A stretch of DNA of 38,128 nt from contig JAPLSJ010000074.1 in NCBI GenBank assembly GCA_026398695.1, forward strand, positions 1-38,128. The letters are read 5' to 3'. Position 1 is the first letter of the stretch; every line of letters begins with the position of its first letter. Below the pieces are notes generated by a model. The model was not told the origin of the DNA, did no database searches, and worked only from the letters and a program-made list of their open reading frames with translations. Below, piece after piece: positions 15,829 through 27,883 of the stretch. The stretch comes from Arenimonas sp. (GTDB taxonomy: Bacteria; Pseudomonadota; Gammaproteobacteria; Xanthomonadales; Xanthomonadaceae). A program made the translations under genes and the position numbers.

Positions 15829-16031
15829 ATGGCCAAGCCCGGCCGGTCGCGTTTGGCGCCCCGCAGGTCAAGCACGCCGCCATCAGCGGCCCGAACAACC
15901 GCCGCGCCAACCCGCCGATCACCCGCTGGGACTACGCCGGCTTCTCGGTCTACTTCGAGTACAACCACGTCGTCGACGCGGTGGCCAACAAGTCCAGCCC
16001 GAACGAGATCGGCCCCAAGCCCGTCCAGTAA
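15829..16031 (+). pseudogene. Small ORF with apparent one-base frameshift near its start
   Basis: A reading frame ending TAA 16029-16031 encodes KHAAISGPNNRRANPPITRW then DYAGFSVYFEYNHVVDAVAN and PNEIGPKPVQ, a Trp/Tyr/Phe-containing, non-random sequence of about 55 residues. That frame is open from 15798 but has no ATG, GTG or TTG before it. An ATG at 15829 opens in another frame (MAKPG), offset by two. One extra C in the run GGCCGG at about 15841 would give MAKPGPVAFGAPQVKHAAIS, a plausible intact protein of 67 residues. So this is a small gene broken by a one-base deletion, or a sequencing or assembly error in a GC-rich run. Function is unknown. It ends 3 bp before aguA starts, so it may head the agmatine operon. 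Confidence 0.5.
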
Positions 16032-16034
16032 CCG

Positions 16035-17066
16035 ATGCCCAGCCACCTGCGCTTCCCGGCGGAATGGGAACCCCAATCCGCCGTCCTCCTCGCCTGGCCG
16101 CATGACGGCACCGACTGGGCCGAGCGCCTGGCCGGCGTCGAGCGGACCTACGTCGCGCTGGTCGCGGCCATCACGCGTTTCCAGCCCGCGCTGGTCTGCG
16201 TGGCCGACGCGACGCTGCGCGAGCGCGCCCGCGGCCTGCTGGCCGATGCCGGCGCCGCGATGGAGCGCGTGCGCTTCTTCGAGGTCGATTACGACGACAC
16301 CTGGCTGCGCGACTCGGGCCCGATCACGCTGCGCGAAGGCGAAGGCCTGCGGCTGCTCGACTTCCATTTCACCGCCTGGGGCGGCAAGTTCGAGGCCGGG
16401 CTGGACGACCAGATCGTCGCCAAGCTGCATGCCTCCGGACTGCTGGCCGAGGCCGCGCACCAGCGCATTGATTTCGCGCTCGAGGGCGGCGGCATCGAGA
16501 CCGACGGCGCCGGCACCCTGCTGAGCACCTGGCACTGCCTGCACGAGCGTCATCCCGACCTCAGCCGCGGGCAGGTCACCGCCACGCTGGAGGGCGCCCT
16601 GGCGCAGTCCCGCACGCTCTGGCTGGACCACGGCTACCTGGAAGGCGACGACACCGACGCCCACATCGACACCCTGGCGCGCTTCGCCGCGCCCGATGCG
16701 ATCGTGTTCCAGGCCTGCGACGACCCGGCCGACGGCCACTACGCCGAGCTGCAGGCCATGGCGGCCGAAATCGCCGCGCTGCGCACCGCCGACGGCCAGC
16801 CCTACCGCCTGTTCCCGCTGCCCTGGGCCGCGCCGGTGCTGGACGAGGGCCGCCGGCTGGCCGCGTCCTACGCCAATTTCCTGATCATCAACGGCGCCGT
16901 GCTGATGCCCGCCTACGGCGATGCCAAGGACGACGCGGCCGCGGCCGTGCTCGCCGGGGCCTTCCCCGGCCGCGAGATCGTGCAGATCGACTGCCGCCCG
17001 CTGATCTGGCAGAACGGCAGCCTGCACTGCGTCACCATGCAACTTCCCGAAGGCCTGCTGGCATGA
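16035..17066 (+). CDS. aguA: Agmatine deiminase
   Basis: This 343-residue enzyme of the agmatine/peptidylarginine deiminase family converts agmatine to N-carbamoylputrescine and ammonia, the first step from agmatine to putrescine. Family landmarks are FPAEWEPQSAVLLAWPHDGTDW at the N-terminus, DTWLRDSGPI near 95, EGGGIETDG near 152, and LDHGYLEGDDTDAHIDTLARF. The nucleophile is C332 in NGSLHCVTMQLP. All expected catalytic blocks are present. The gene overlaps the next by ATGA, so the two enzymes are translationally coupled. Start ATG at 16035 follows the small frameshifted ORF directly. Confidence 0.96.
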   Translation: MPSHLRFPAEWEPQSAVLLAWPHDGTDWAERLAGVERTYVALVAAITRFQPALVCVADATLRERARGLLADAGAAMERVRFFEVDYDDTWLRDSGPITLREGEGLRLLDFHFTAWGGKFEAGLDDQIVAKLHASGLLAEAAHQRIDFALEGGGIETDGAGTLLSTWHCLHERHPDLSRGQVTATLEGALAQSRTLWLDHGYLEGDDTDAHIDTLARFAAPDAIVFQACDDPADGHYAELQAMAAEIAALRTADGQPYRLFPLPWAAPVLDEGRRLAASYANFLIINGAVLMPAYGDAKDDAAAAVLAGAFPGREIVQIDCRPLIWQNGSLHCVTMQLPEGLLA

Positions 17067-17950
17067 GCCAAAAAACACTTTCCGTCGCGCTCATCCAGGA
17101 CCGCGACCACGGCAGCACCGAAGCCAACCTGGCCAACATCGAGGCCCGCGTTGCCGAAGCCGCAGCGCGCGGCGCGAAGCTGGTGCTGCTGCAGGAACTG
17201 CACAACGGCGCCTACTTCTGCCAGCACGAAGCCACGGCCGAGTTTGATCGCGCCGAAGCCATCCCCGGCCCCAGCACCGAGCGCCTGGGCGCGCTGGCGA
17301 AAAAGCATGGCGTGGTGCTGGTGGGCTCGCTGTTCGAGCGCCGCGCCGCGGGGCTGTACCACAACACCGCCGTGGTCTTTGAAACCGACGGCCGGCTGGT
17401 GGGCAAGTACCGCAAGATGCACATCCCCGACGACCCGGGCTTCTACGAGAAGTTCTACTTCACCCCGGGCGACCTGGGCTTCGAGCCCATCGACACCAGC
17501 GTGGGCCGCCTGGGCGTGCTGGTGTGCTGGGACCAGTGGTACCCCGAGGGCGCGCGCCTGATGGCGCTGGCCGGCGCGGAGCTGCTGCTCTACCCCACCG
17601 CCATCGGCTGGGACCCGGAAGACGCCCAGGACGAAAAGGACCGCCAGCGCGGCGCCTGGATCCTGAGCCACCGCGGCCACGCCGTGGCCAACGGCCTGCC
17701 CGTACTCAGCTGCAACCGCGTGGGCCACGAACCCTCGCCCATCGGCGCGTCCGGCATCACCTTCTGGGGCAGCAGCCACGTGCTGGGCCCGCAGGGTGAG
17801 TTCCTGGCCGAAGCCAACACCGAACATCCCGAAATCCTCATGGCCAACGTCGACCTGGCGCGCAGCGAGCAGGTGCGCCGAATCTGGCCCTTCCTGCGCG
17901 ACCGCCGCATCGACGCCTACCAGGACCTGCTCAGGCGGTATCGCGATTGA
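17063..17950 (+). CDS. aguB: N-carbamoylputrescine amidase
   Basis: This 295-residue nitrilase-superfamily enzyme hydrolyses N-carbamoylputrescine to putrescine, CO2 and ammonia. The catalytic triad is visible: E45 in LVLLQELHNGAYFCQ, K118 in GKYRKMHIPDDPGFYEKFYF, and C155 in GVLVCWDQWYPEGAR. The length is typical and the protein is cytosolic. It overlaps aguA by 4 nt and is overlapped at its own stop by the TraB-family gene, so the three are one operon. Together AguA and AguB make putrescine from agmatine. Confidence 0.96.
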   Translation: MSQKTLSVALIQDRDHGSTEANLANIEARVAEAAARGAKLVLLQELHNGAYFCQHEATAEFDRAEAIPGPSTERLGALAKKHGVVLVGSLFERRAAGLYHNTAVVFETDGRLVGKYRKMHIPDDPGFYEKFYFTPGDLGFEPIDTSVGRLGVLVCWDQWYPEGARLMALAGAELLLYPTAIGWDPEDAQDEKDRQRGAWILSHRGHAVANGLPVLSCNRVGHEPSPIGASGITFWGSSHVLGPQGEFLAEANTEHPEILMANVDLARSEQVRRIWPFLRDRRIDAYQDLLRRYRD

Positions 17951-19161
17951 ACACCACCCCCGAGGCCGGCTACGACGGCCTGCATGACCAGCCCCACGCC
18001 ATCGTCGAACGCGATGGCGTGCGCTACACCCTGCTGGGCACCGCCCATGTGTCGCAGGCCAGCGTCGACGCCGTGCACGCCGCCATGGCGCACGGCGGCT
18101 ACGACACCATCGCGGTGGAGCTGGACGAACAGCGCCACCGCGCGCTGACCGATCCCGACGCACTGTCCAAGCTCGACCTGTTCCAGATCCTGCGCGAAGG
18201 CAAGACCGGCCTGGTGGCCGCCAACCTCGCCCTGGCCGCCTACCAGCGCCGCCTGGCCGAGCAGCTGGGAGTCGAGCCCGGCGCCGAACTCAAGGCCGCC
18301 GCCACCGGCGCCACCGAGCGCGGCCTGCGGCTTTCGCTGATCGACCGCGACGTTGGCATCACGCTCAAGCGGGCGTTCGGCGGCCTGGGTTTCTGGGGCC
18401 GCACCAAGCTGATGACGGGCCTGGCGGCCAGCCTGTTCGCCGACGAGGAAGTCGAGGCGGGCGAGATCGAAAAGCTCAAGCAGGGCGATTTCCTGGAGTC
18501 GAGCTTCGGTGAATTCGCGGCCAGCAGCCCGCCGCTCTACCGCGCGGTGATCGCCGAGCGCGACCGCTTCATGGCCGCCCGCCTGCGCCAGGTGGGCGCC
18601 GATGGCGCGCGCGACGTGCTGGCGGTCGTTGGCGCCGGCCACCTCAAGGGCCTGGCCGAACACCTGCGGCAGGACCAGGATCCGCCGGCTCCGGCGCTGG
18701 ACGAACTCAACGCGCTGCCGGTATCGAGCAACATCCCTTGGTTCACGATCATCGTCACCGTGTTCCTGCTGGGCGGCTTTGCCTGGGGCTTCCACCAGGG
18801 CGGCATCGAACTCGGCGGCGACCTGCTGCTCAAGTGGGCCCTGGTCACCGGCCTGGGTGGCGCGGTGGGCTGCCTGGCGGCCGGCGGCCACCCGCTGAGC
18901 ATCCTGGCGGCGTTCATTGCCTCGCCGCTGACGCCGCTGCACCCGGCCCTGGCCTCGGGCAACGTCAGCGCCGTGGTGGAGGCCTGGGTCCGCAAGCCCA
19001 CCTACGCCGACTTCCTGCGCCTGCGCGACGACACCGCCACGCTCAAGGGCTGGTGGCGCAACCGCGTGGCCCGCGTGCTGGTGAACTTCTTCCTCACCAG
19101 CCTGGGCACCGCGATCGGCGTCTGGACCGCGGGCATCTACATCATCGGCAAGCTGGGCTGA
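17947..19161 (+). CDS. TraB/PrgY-family membrane protein
   Basis: The protein has 404 residues. The N-terminal half carries the TraB signature: YTLLGTAHVSQASV with G31-T-A-H34, IAVELDEQRHRAL with E58-L-D60, an FGGLGFWGRTKLMTGL stretch, and VVGAGHLKGLAEHL before the membrane part. The C-terminal third holds about four membrane helices from NIPWFTIIVTVFLLGGFAWGF onward. Family members are linked to pheromone shutdown (PrgY/TraB) and are thought to be metallo-enzyme-like (GX2H), but function in this setting is not known. The start is TTG 17947, overlapping the aguB stop (TTGA). Its tight link to the agmatine pathway is the only clue to role. A hairpin without a T-run follows at 19173. Confidence 0.88.
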   Translation: MNTTPEAGYDGLHDQPHAIVERDGVRYTLLGTAHVSQASVDAVHAAMAHGGYDTIAVELDEQRHRALTDPDALSKLDLFQILREGKTGLVAANLALAAYQRRLAEQLGVEPGAELKAAATGATERGLRLSLIDRDVGITLKRAFGGLGFWGRTKLMTGLAASLFADEEVEAGEIEKLKQGDFLESSFGEFAASSPPLYRAVIAERDRFMAARLRQVGADGARDVLAVVGAGHLKGLAEHLRQDQDPPAPALDELNALPVSSNIPWFTIIVTVFLLGGFAWGFHQGGIELGGDLLLKWALVTGLGGAVGCLAAGGHPLSILAAFIASPLTPLHPALASGNVSAVVEAWVRKPTYADFLRLRDDTATLKGWWRNRVARVLVNFFLTSLGTAIGVWTAGIYIIGKLG

Positions 19162-19172
19162 CCGGCCCGCCC

Positions 19173-19197
19173 GGTCCCGGAGACGGTGACCGGGACC
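19173..19197. terminator. Hairpin between convergent TraB-family and RND genes
   Basis: GGTCCCGG and CCGGGACC form an 8-bp stem with a 9-nt loop in the 40-bp gap between two convergent genes. No T-run follows on either strand, so termination activity is a guess from position. Confidence 0.4.
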
Positions 19198-19201
19198 AGG
19201 C

Positions 19202-22200
19202 TCAGTCGGGCGTGGCGGCCGCGGGGCGCACGCCGCCGGACGCCCTCGCCCGCCCGCGCCGCATCGCCGCCGACGTCCACTCCCGCAGGTCGTCCATCAC
19301 CGCGTAGATGGTCGGCAGGAACAGCAGGCTGACGATGGTCGAGAACACCAGGCCGCCGGTGATGGCGCGCGCCATCGGGTAATAGGCCGGGCCGTCGCCG
19401 CCCAGTTGGGTGCCGCCGATGCACAGCGGCAGCATGGCCAGCACCGTGGTGCAGGTGGTCATCAGGATCGGCCGGAGGCGTTCGCGGCAGCCGTGCACCA
19501 GCGCCTCAGTGCGCCCCAGCCCGCTGCGCCGCTGGGAATTGATGTGTTCGAACAGCACGATGCCGTTGTTCACCACCACGCCCATCAGCACCAGGCAGCC
19601 GATGAAGGCCATGATGGTGAAGGTGGTGCCCGTGAACGCGAACAGCCAGAACACCCCCAGCGCCGAGAACACGATGCTGCTGACGATGGCCGCCGGGAAC
19701 AGCATCGACTCGAACAGCGCCGCCATCACCAGGTACACCATCACCAGGGCCAGCAGCAGGTTGAACACCATCTGCTGGCCGGCCTCGTCGTCCTGCTGGA
19801 ACGAGCCGCCGAAGCTGTAGCGGTAGCCCGGCGGGAAGGTGGTGCCCTTGAGCACTTCCTCCATCGCCTCGCGCGCCTGCGGCACCGTGACGTCCTTGGC
19901 CAGGTTGGCCTGCAGCGCCAGCGAGGTCTGCCGGTTCTGGCGGCCGATCTGCGAGGCGCCGCGGCGCACCGACACGTCCACCACCGACAGCAGCGGCACG
20001 CTGGTGCCGTCCGCGCGGCGCAGGCTCAGGGCCGACAGGTCTTCGACCCGGAAGTCCTCCGAGCCGGCGAACCGGGCCCACACCGGCACCTCGGCGTCGC
20101 CGCTGCGGAACTCGCGCAGCGGCGTGCCGCGCAGCGCGATGCCGACGTAGCTGGCGATCTCCTGGGCGCTGAAGCCCAGGCTGGCGGCGCGCTCGCGGTT
20201 CACGCTGACCTTGATCTCGCTGTTGGCGTCGCCGGTGTCCACGCGCACGTCGCGGAACTCCTTGCGGGTGGACAGGATCGGGATGAGGCTTTCGGCGATC
20301 TGGTTGAGCGTGTCGGTGGAGTCGCCGTTGAGGAAGACCTGGATGCCGTCGTCGTCCCCGCCGCCGCCACCGCCGGGGCCGCCGCCCTCGAAGCCGATCT
20401 CGGCGCGCGCGGTCTTGGGCAGGTCCTTGCGGATCATCTCCTGCACTTCCTCGGGCGTGAGCAGGCCCGGTTCGGTCTTGCGCAGCAGCAGCCGGTCCCA
20501 GACGCTGGGGTTCGGGTCCACCAGCGTCACCTGCATGCCGGCCCAGCCGCGCTCGCTGAAGTACGAATACAGCTGCTTGATCTGGTATTCGTCCCGGCGC
20601 TGGTTGAGGAAGGTTTCGACCTTGAGCACCTCTTCGCTCATCTGCTCGAGGCTGTAGGCACCCTCCCAGGCGAAGTACATCTCGATGCGGCGGCCGACGT
20701 CGTTCTTGAAGAAGTCCATCTTGGTCATCTGCATCGGGATGATGCTCACCACCACCAGCAGCATCATGCCCAGGATGGCCTTGGCGCGGTTTTCCAGGGT
20801 CCAGCGCAGGAAGCGCGCATAGCCGCGGGTGAGCTTGGGCACGAAGCCGTGCTCGGCGGTGACCGAGGGCGGGGTCTTGAGACGCGCCGAGATCATCGGG
20901 ATCAGGCTCACCGCCACCAGCCAGGAGGCCAGCAGGGAAATGGTGATGGTGATCGCCACCTGGCCCAGGTAGATCGAAATGAAGTTGCGCTCGCCGAACA
21001 GGTTCGGCATGAACACGATGATGCTGGTCAGGGTGCCGGCGCTGATCGCCACCTGCACGCCGCGGGTGCCTTCGATGGCGCAGCGCATCGGGTCGTTGGG
21101 GTACTTCTCGCGCAGCTGGTAGATGCTTTCCACCACCACCACCGCGTTGTCCACCAGCATGCCCACGCCGATCAGCAGGCCCATCATGGACAGCACGTTC
21201 AGCGTGAGGCCGAAGAAGTACATCGCGCCCAGCGTCATCACGATGCAGATCGGGATCGCCAGGGTCACCATCAGCGTCGACGGCCAGTGGCGCAGGAAGT
21301 AGAACAGCACCAGCAGCGACAGCAGCGAACCGACCACGCCGGCCTCCACCAGTTCATTGATCGAGCTGGTGACGCCCTGGGCCTGGTCGCTGATGATGTT
21401 GAGCTGAATGTCGCGGAATTCGGGGTCGGCGTTGATGTCCTGCAGCTCGGCCAGCACCGCCCGCGACACCTCCACCAGGTTGGCGTTGCGCTCGCGGAAG
21501 ATGTCGATGCCCACGGCCGGGCGGCCGTCCAGGCGGCGCCCGTAGTCGACGGCCTGCGGCTTGGCGCGCACGTCGGCGATGTCCGACAGCTTCAGGCCCT
21601 TGTCGTTGAGCACCAGGCCGCGCAGTTCGTCCAGGCTGGCCAGTTCGCCGATGGGCTGCACGCGCAGGCGCTGCCGGCCCTCGTCGATCTCGCCGGCCGA
21701 TACCGAGAAGTTGACCGTGCGCAGGCGCGACGCCAGCTCGTTCAGCCCCAGGCCGTGCGCCGACAGGCGGGTGGCGGAAATGGCGATCTCGATCTCGGGC
21801 GGCGCGGCGCCGGAGATGTCCACCCGGGCCACGCCGGGCACGCGCTCCAGCCGGCGCTGGAACTGGTTCTGGATCAGGGCGTACTCGCTGCGGAAGTCGC
21901 GGTCGCCGGCGAAGCGCACGCGCAGCACCGGCTCGTCGCTGGGCGAGAACTTGAGCACGAAGTAGCGCTGCAGGTCGTCGGGCAGCTCGCTGCGGATCGC
22001 ATCAAGGCGGTCGCGGGCCTCGCTGGCCGTGATCTCGATGTCGCGGTCCCAATCCGAGAACTGGATGAAGATGTTGGCGCCGTCCGGCCGGCTGTTGGAG
22101 TTCATGCGCTGGATGCCGGTCAGCGTGGCCAGCGCCTCTTCTGCCGGCCGCGTGATGGTGCGCTCGACCTCCTCGGGCGTGGACCCCGGGTACGGCAGGT

Positions 22201-22338
22201 CCACCAGGATGAAGGGCACGTTGACCTCGGGGAACTGCTCCAGCGGCAGCCGGAACGCCGCGATCAGGCCGATCACCAGCAGCGAGACGTAGAACATCAC
22301 GGCCGTCACCGGCCGGCGCAGGCTGAGTTCGGCCAGGC

Positions 22339-22342
<4 letters not shown>
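19202..22342 (-). CDS. RND efflux permease (second permease of the operon)
   Basis: This 1046-residue inner-membrane pump subunit has the usual 12 helices and two large periplasmic loops. The N-terminus MSLAELSLRRPVTAVMFYVS is typical. In helix 4 the proton-relay pair is D398-N399 (GMLVDNAVVVVES) instead of Asp-Asp, and the helix-10 lysine position is N925 (VVVNNGIVLFEHI). AcrB uses D407, D408 and K940, so this subunit keeps only one of the three. I recall other RND subfamilies with this VDN/VNN pattern, so it may be natural for the group. The second periplasmic loop carries a glycine/acid run EGGGPGGGGGGDDDG. Its start overlaps the stop of the upstream permease by 4 nt. Substrate unknown. 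Confidence 0.93.
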
Positions 22343-25760
<3,418 letters not shown>

Positions 25761-25764
<4 letters not shown>

Positions 25765-26915
25765 TCGTTGACGGCCTGCGCGACGTCCGCACCGCCCGCC
25801 ACCGGCGCCACGGCCGGGTTGATCACCTCGACCTCGGAACCGTCGCGGATGGCCACCTTGCCCGCGGTGACCACGCTGTCGCCTTCCTTCAGGCCCTTGC
25901 GGATCTCGGCCAGCTCGCCGTTGACATAGCCCAGCTCCACCGGCGTGCGCACGGCCTTGCCGTCCTTGACCAGGAACACGGCCGGCTCGCCTTCGTCATC
26001 GAGCAGCGCGGCGCGCGGCATGGTGAGCGCGTCCTTGCGCTGGTCGTACACGATCTCGATGCGCCCGAACATGCCAGGGCGAAGCGTGCTGCCGCCTTCG
26101 AAGGCGGCGACCACGCGGAAGGTGCCGCTGCCCGAATCCACCACCGGGCTGATGCGGTCGACGCGGCCCTCGAAGGTCTTGCCCGGGATGGCGTCCACCA
26201 GCATGCGCAGCGGCATGCCGGCCTTGAGCGTGGCCAGTTCGCGCTCGGGCACGTTCAGCACGGCCTCGAGCTGCGACACGTCGACGATGCGGAAAGCCGG
26301 TGCGTTGAGCGCGATCAGGTTGCCGGGCTTGATCATGCGCTGGGCCACCACGCCGCTGATCGGCGCGACGATGTTGGTGTTGGACAGTTCGAGCTGCGCG
26401 ATTTCGAAGCTGGCGCGGGCCGATTCCAGGTCGTAGCGGATCTGGTCGCTGGCTTCGGCGCTCACCAGCTTCGAGGCCAGCAGCTCCTGCGAGCGGCGGT
26501 AGTTGTTCTCGAGCTTGCGCATCGTGGCGCGGGCGCGCTCCATTTCCAGGCGCGGGCGGTCGGGATCGATGCGGGCCAGCACCTGGCCGGCGCGGACCGG
26601 GTCGCCCTCTTCCACCAGGATCTGCAGCACCACGCCCGAGGACTTGGCCACCACCTGCGCTTCGGCCGGGGCCTCGAGGCTGGCGGTGCCGCCGTAGCTG
26701 GCCGAGATCGGGCTCTTGCCGACCGTGGCAACCTCCACCGGCACCGCCGGGGCCTTGGTTTCAACCGGCTTGCCGTCCTCGCCGACCGCGACTTCCTTGC
26801 TTCCGGCGGTGCCTTCGGCGGGCTTGTCGCCGCCGCAGCCCGCCAGGGCCAGGGTGATGGCGAGGGTCAGCAGGGTGGCGCCGCGAACCAGGGGTGAGGC
26901 GCTGGAAGTCTTCAT
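25761..26915 (-). CDS. RND efflux periplasmic adaptor lipoprotein
   Basis: This 384-residue membrane-fusion protein would join the two RND permeases to an outer-membrane channel. The start at 26915 places a lipoprotein signal ending LALAGC, with the lipidated cysteine at 27, right at the N-terminus; the frame is open 18 codons further but without a better start. The barrel-sandwich/lipoyl halves are EAQVVAKSSGVVLQILVEEGDPVRAGQVLARID and IVAPISGVVAQRMIKPGNLI. A helical hairpin lies between (RATMRKLENNYRRSQELL to ASFEIAQLELSNT). The beta-barrel and proximal domains follow to the end. It is the first gene of a coupled three-gene operon with 4-nt overlaps. Confidence 0.95.
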
Positions 26916-27041
26916 GAGCGGGGTGATTCCGAGGGGTGTTGTAGTTGAATAGAACAGTACAGGAGGCATGTGAAGGCGCGCATATGCCGGAAGTCTGTAT
27001 GCCTGACGGGGCGACCCGGGAACGTGACGGGCAAACGCCCC

Positions 27042-27071
27042 CTGTCTGCCCAGTGATGCGCAGGCTATAAT
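27042..27071 (+). promoter_or_regulatory. Putative promoter of the cytochrome c pair
   Basis: A perfect TATAAT at 27066-27071 lies 46 bp before the ATG at 27117. The best -35 at 18 bp spacing (CTGTCT) is weak, so an activator may assist or the -35 assignment may be wrong. Confidence 0.5.
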
Positions 27072-27116
27072 TTTGGTTTAGTGCTGCCCGACCGACCCTT
27101 CGAGCCGGAAAAAACC

Positions 27117-27446
27117 ATGATGAAGCGTTCCCTGCTGTCCGCCGCCTGCCTCGCGCTGGCCTTTGCCGCCCTCCCCGCCGCCGCCCAGGGCGACGCCGCC
27201 AAGGGCAAGGCGCTGTTCTATACGTGCACCGGCTGCCACGGCATCGCCGACTACAAGAACGCCTACCCGACCTACCGCGTGCCCAAGGTCGGCGGCCAGA
27301 ACGAGCAGTACCTGGTCATCGCGCTTACGCACTACAAGAAGGGCGAGCGCCCGCACCCGACCATGCGCGCCCAGGGCGAAGGCCTGTCCGACCAGGACAT
27401 CGCCGACCTGGCCGCCTACCTTTCCAGCCTGAAGCCGGCCAAGTGA
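27117..27446 (+). CDS. Small periplasmic cytochrome c (class I)
   Basis: The protein has 109 residues. A cleavable signal peptide (MMKRSLLSAACLALAFAALP, then AAAQG) directs it to the periplasm. Covalent haem attachment is at C37-T-G-C40-H41, and the distal methionine is probably that in HPTMRAQGEGLSDQDI, a normal class I layout. The helix LADLAAYLSSLKPAK closes the fold. It resembles cytochromes c553/c4-type electron carriers. Two ATGs occur in tandem (27117, 27120). The second cytochrome gene begins 11 bp downstream, so they are cotranscribed; each resembles one half of a dihaem c4, which suggests a split pair. Confidence 0.92.
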   Translation: MMKRSLLSAACLALAFAALPAAAQGDAAKGKALFYTCTGCHGIADYKNAYPTYRVPKVGGQNEQYLVIALTHYKKGERPHPTMRAQGEGLSDQDIADLAAYLSSLKPAK

Positions 27447-27457
27447 GGGCCTCTCCG

Positions 27458-27808
27458 ATGATCCTGCGCACCGCCTCCGCCCTCGCCCTGTTCGCCCTGG
27501 CCCTGCCGGCCTTCGCCGCAGGCGTGAAAGGCAACGTCGCCGCCGGCGCCGAAAAGTCCAAGACCTGCGCCTCCTGCCACGGCGCCACCGGCAACGAAAG
27601 CCTGGACGACACCTACCCGCTGCTGGCCGGCCAGCACCCGGAGTACCTGGCCAAGGCCCTGCACGACTACAAGTCGGGCGCACGCCAGAACGCCATCATG
27701 GCCGGCTTCGCCGCCGGCCTGAGCGACGAGGACATCAACGACCTGTCGGCCTACTTCGCGGCACAGAAGGGCGTCATCCACGACCTGAGCGAAATCGACA
27801 AGCGCTGA
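27458..27808 (+). CDS. Small periplasmic cytochrome c (class I), second of pair
   Basis: The protein has 116 residues. The signal peptide MILRTASALALFALALPAFA is followed by the mature chain. The haem site is C37-A-S-C40-H41 in SKTCASCHGATGNES, and the methionine ligand is likely in NAIMAGFAAGLSDEDINDLS. TYPLLAGQHPEYLAKALHDYKSGAR is the familiar c4/c553 block. It probably carries electrons toward a terminal oxidase or peroxidase, but no oxidase gene is close. The frame opens far upstream; the ATG at 27458, which creates the signal peptide, is the right start. A strong bidirectional terminator follows. Confidence 0.93.
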   Translation: MILRTASALALFALALPAFAAGVKGNVAAGAEKSKTCASCHGATGNESLDDTYPLLAGQHPEYLAKALHDYKSGARQNAIMAGFAAGLSDEDINDLSAYFAAQKGVIHDLSEIDKR

Positions 27809-27828
27809 TCACCGCGCCTGCCGCCAGC

Positions 27829-27856
27829 AAAAAGCCCGGCTCACGCCGGGCTTTTT
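27829..27856. terminator. Bidirectional rho-independent terminator
   Basis: AAAAAGCCCGGC and GCCGGGCTTTTT form a perfect 12-bp stem with loop TCAC, flanked by A and T runs. It serves the cytochrome pair and the convergent TonB-like gene. Confidence 0.92.
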
Positions 27857-27883
27857 CGTTGTGGGTTGCCGGGCAAGCGGGCG

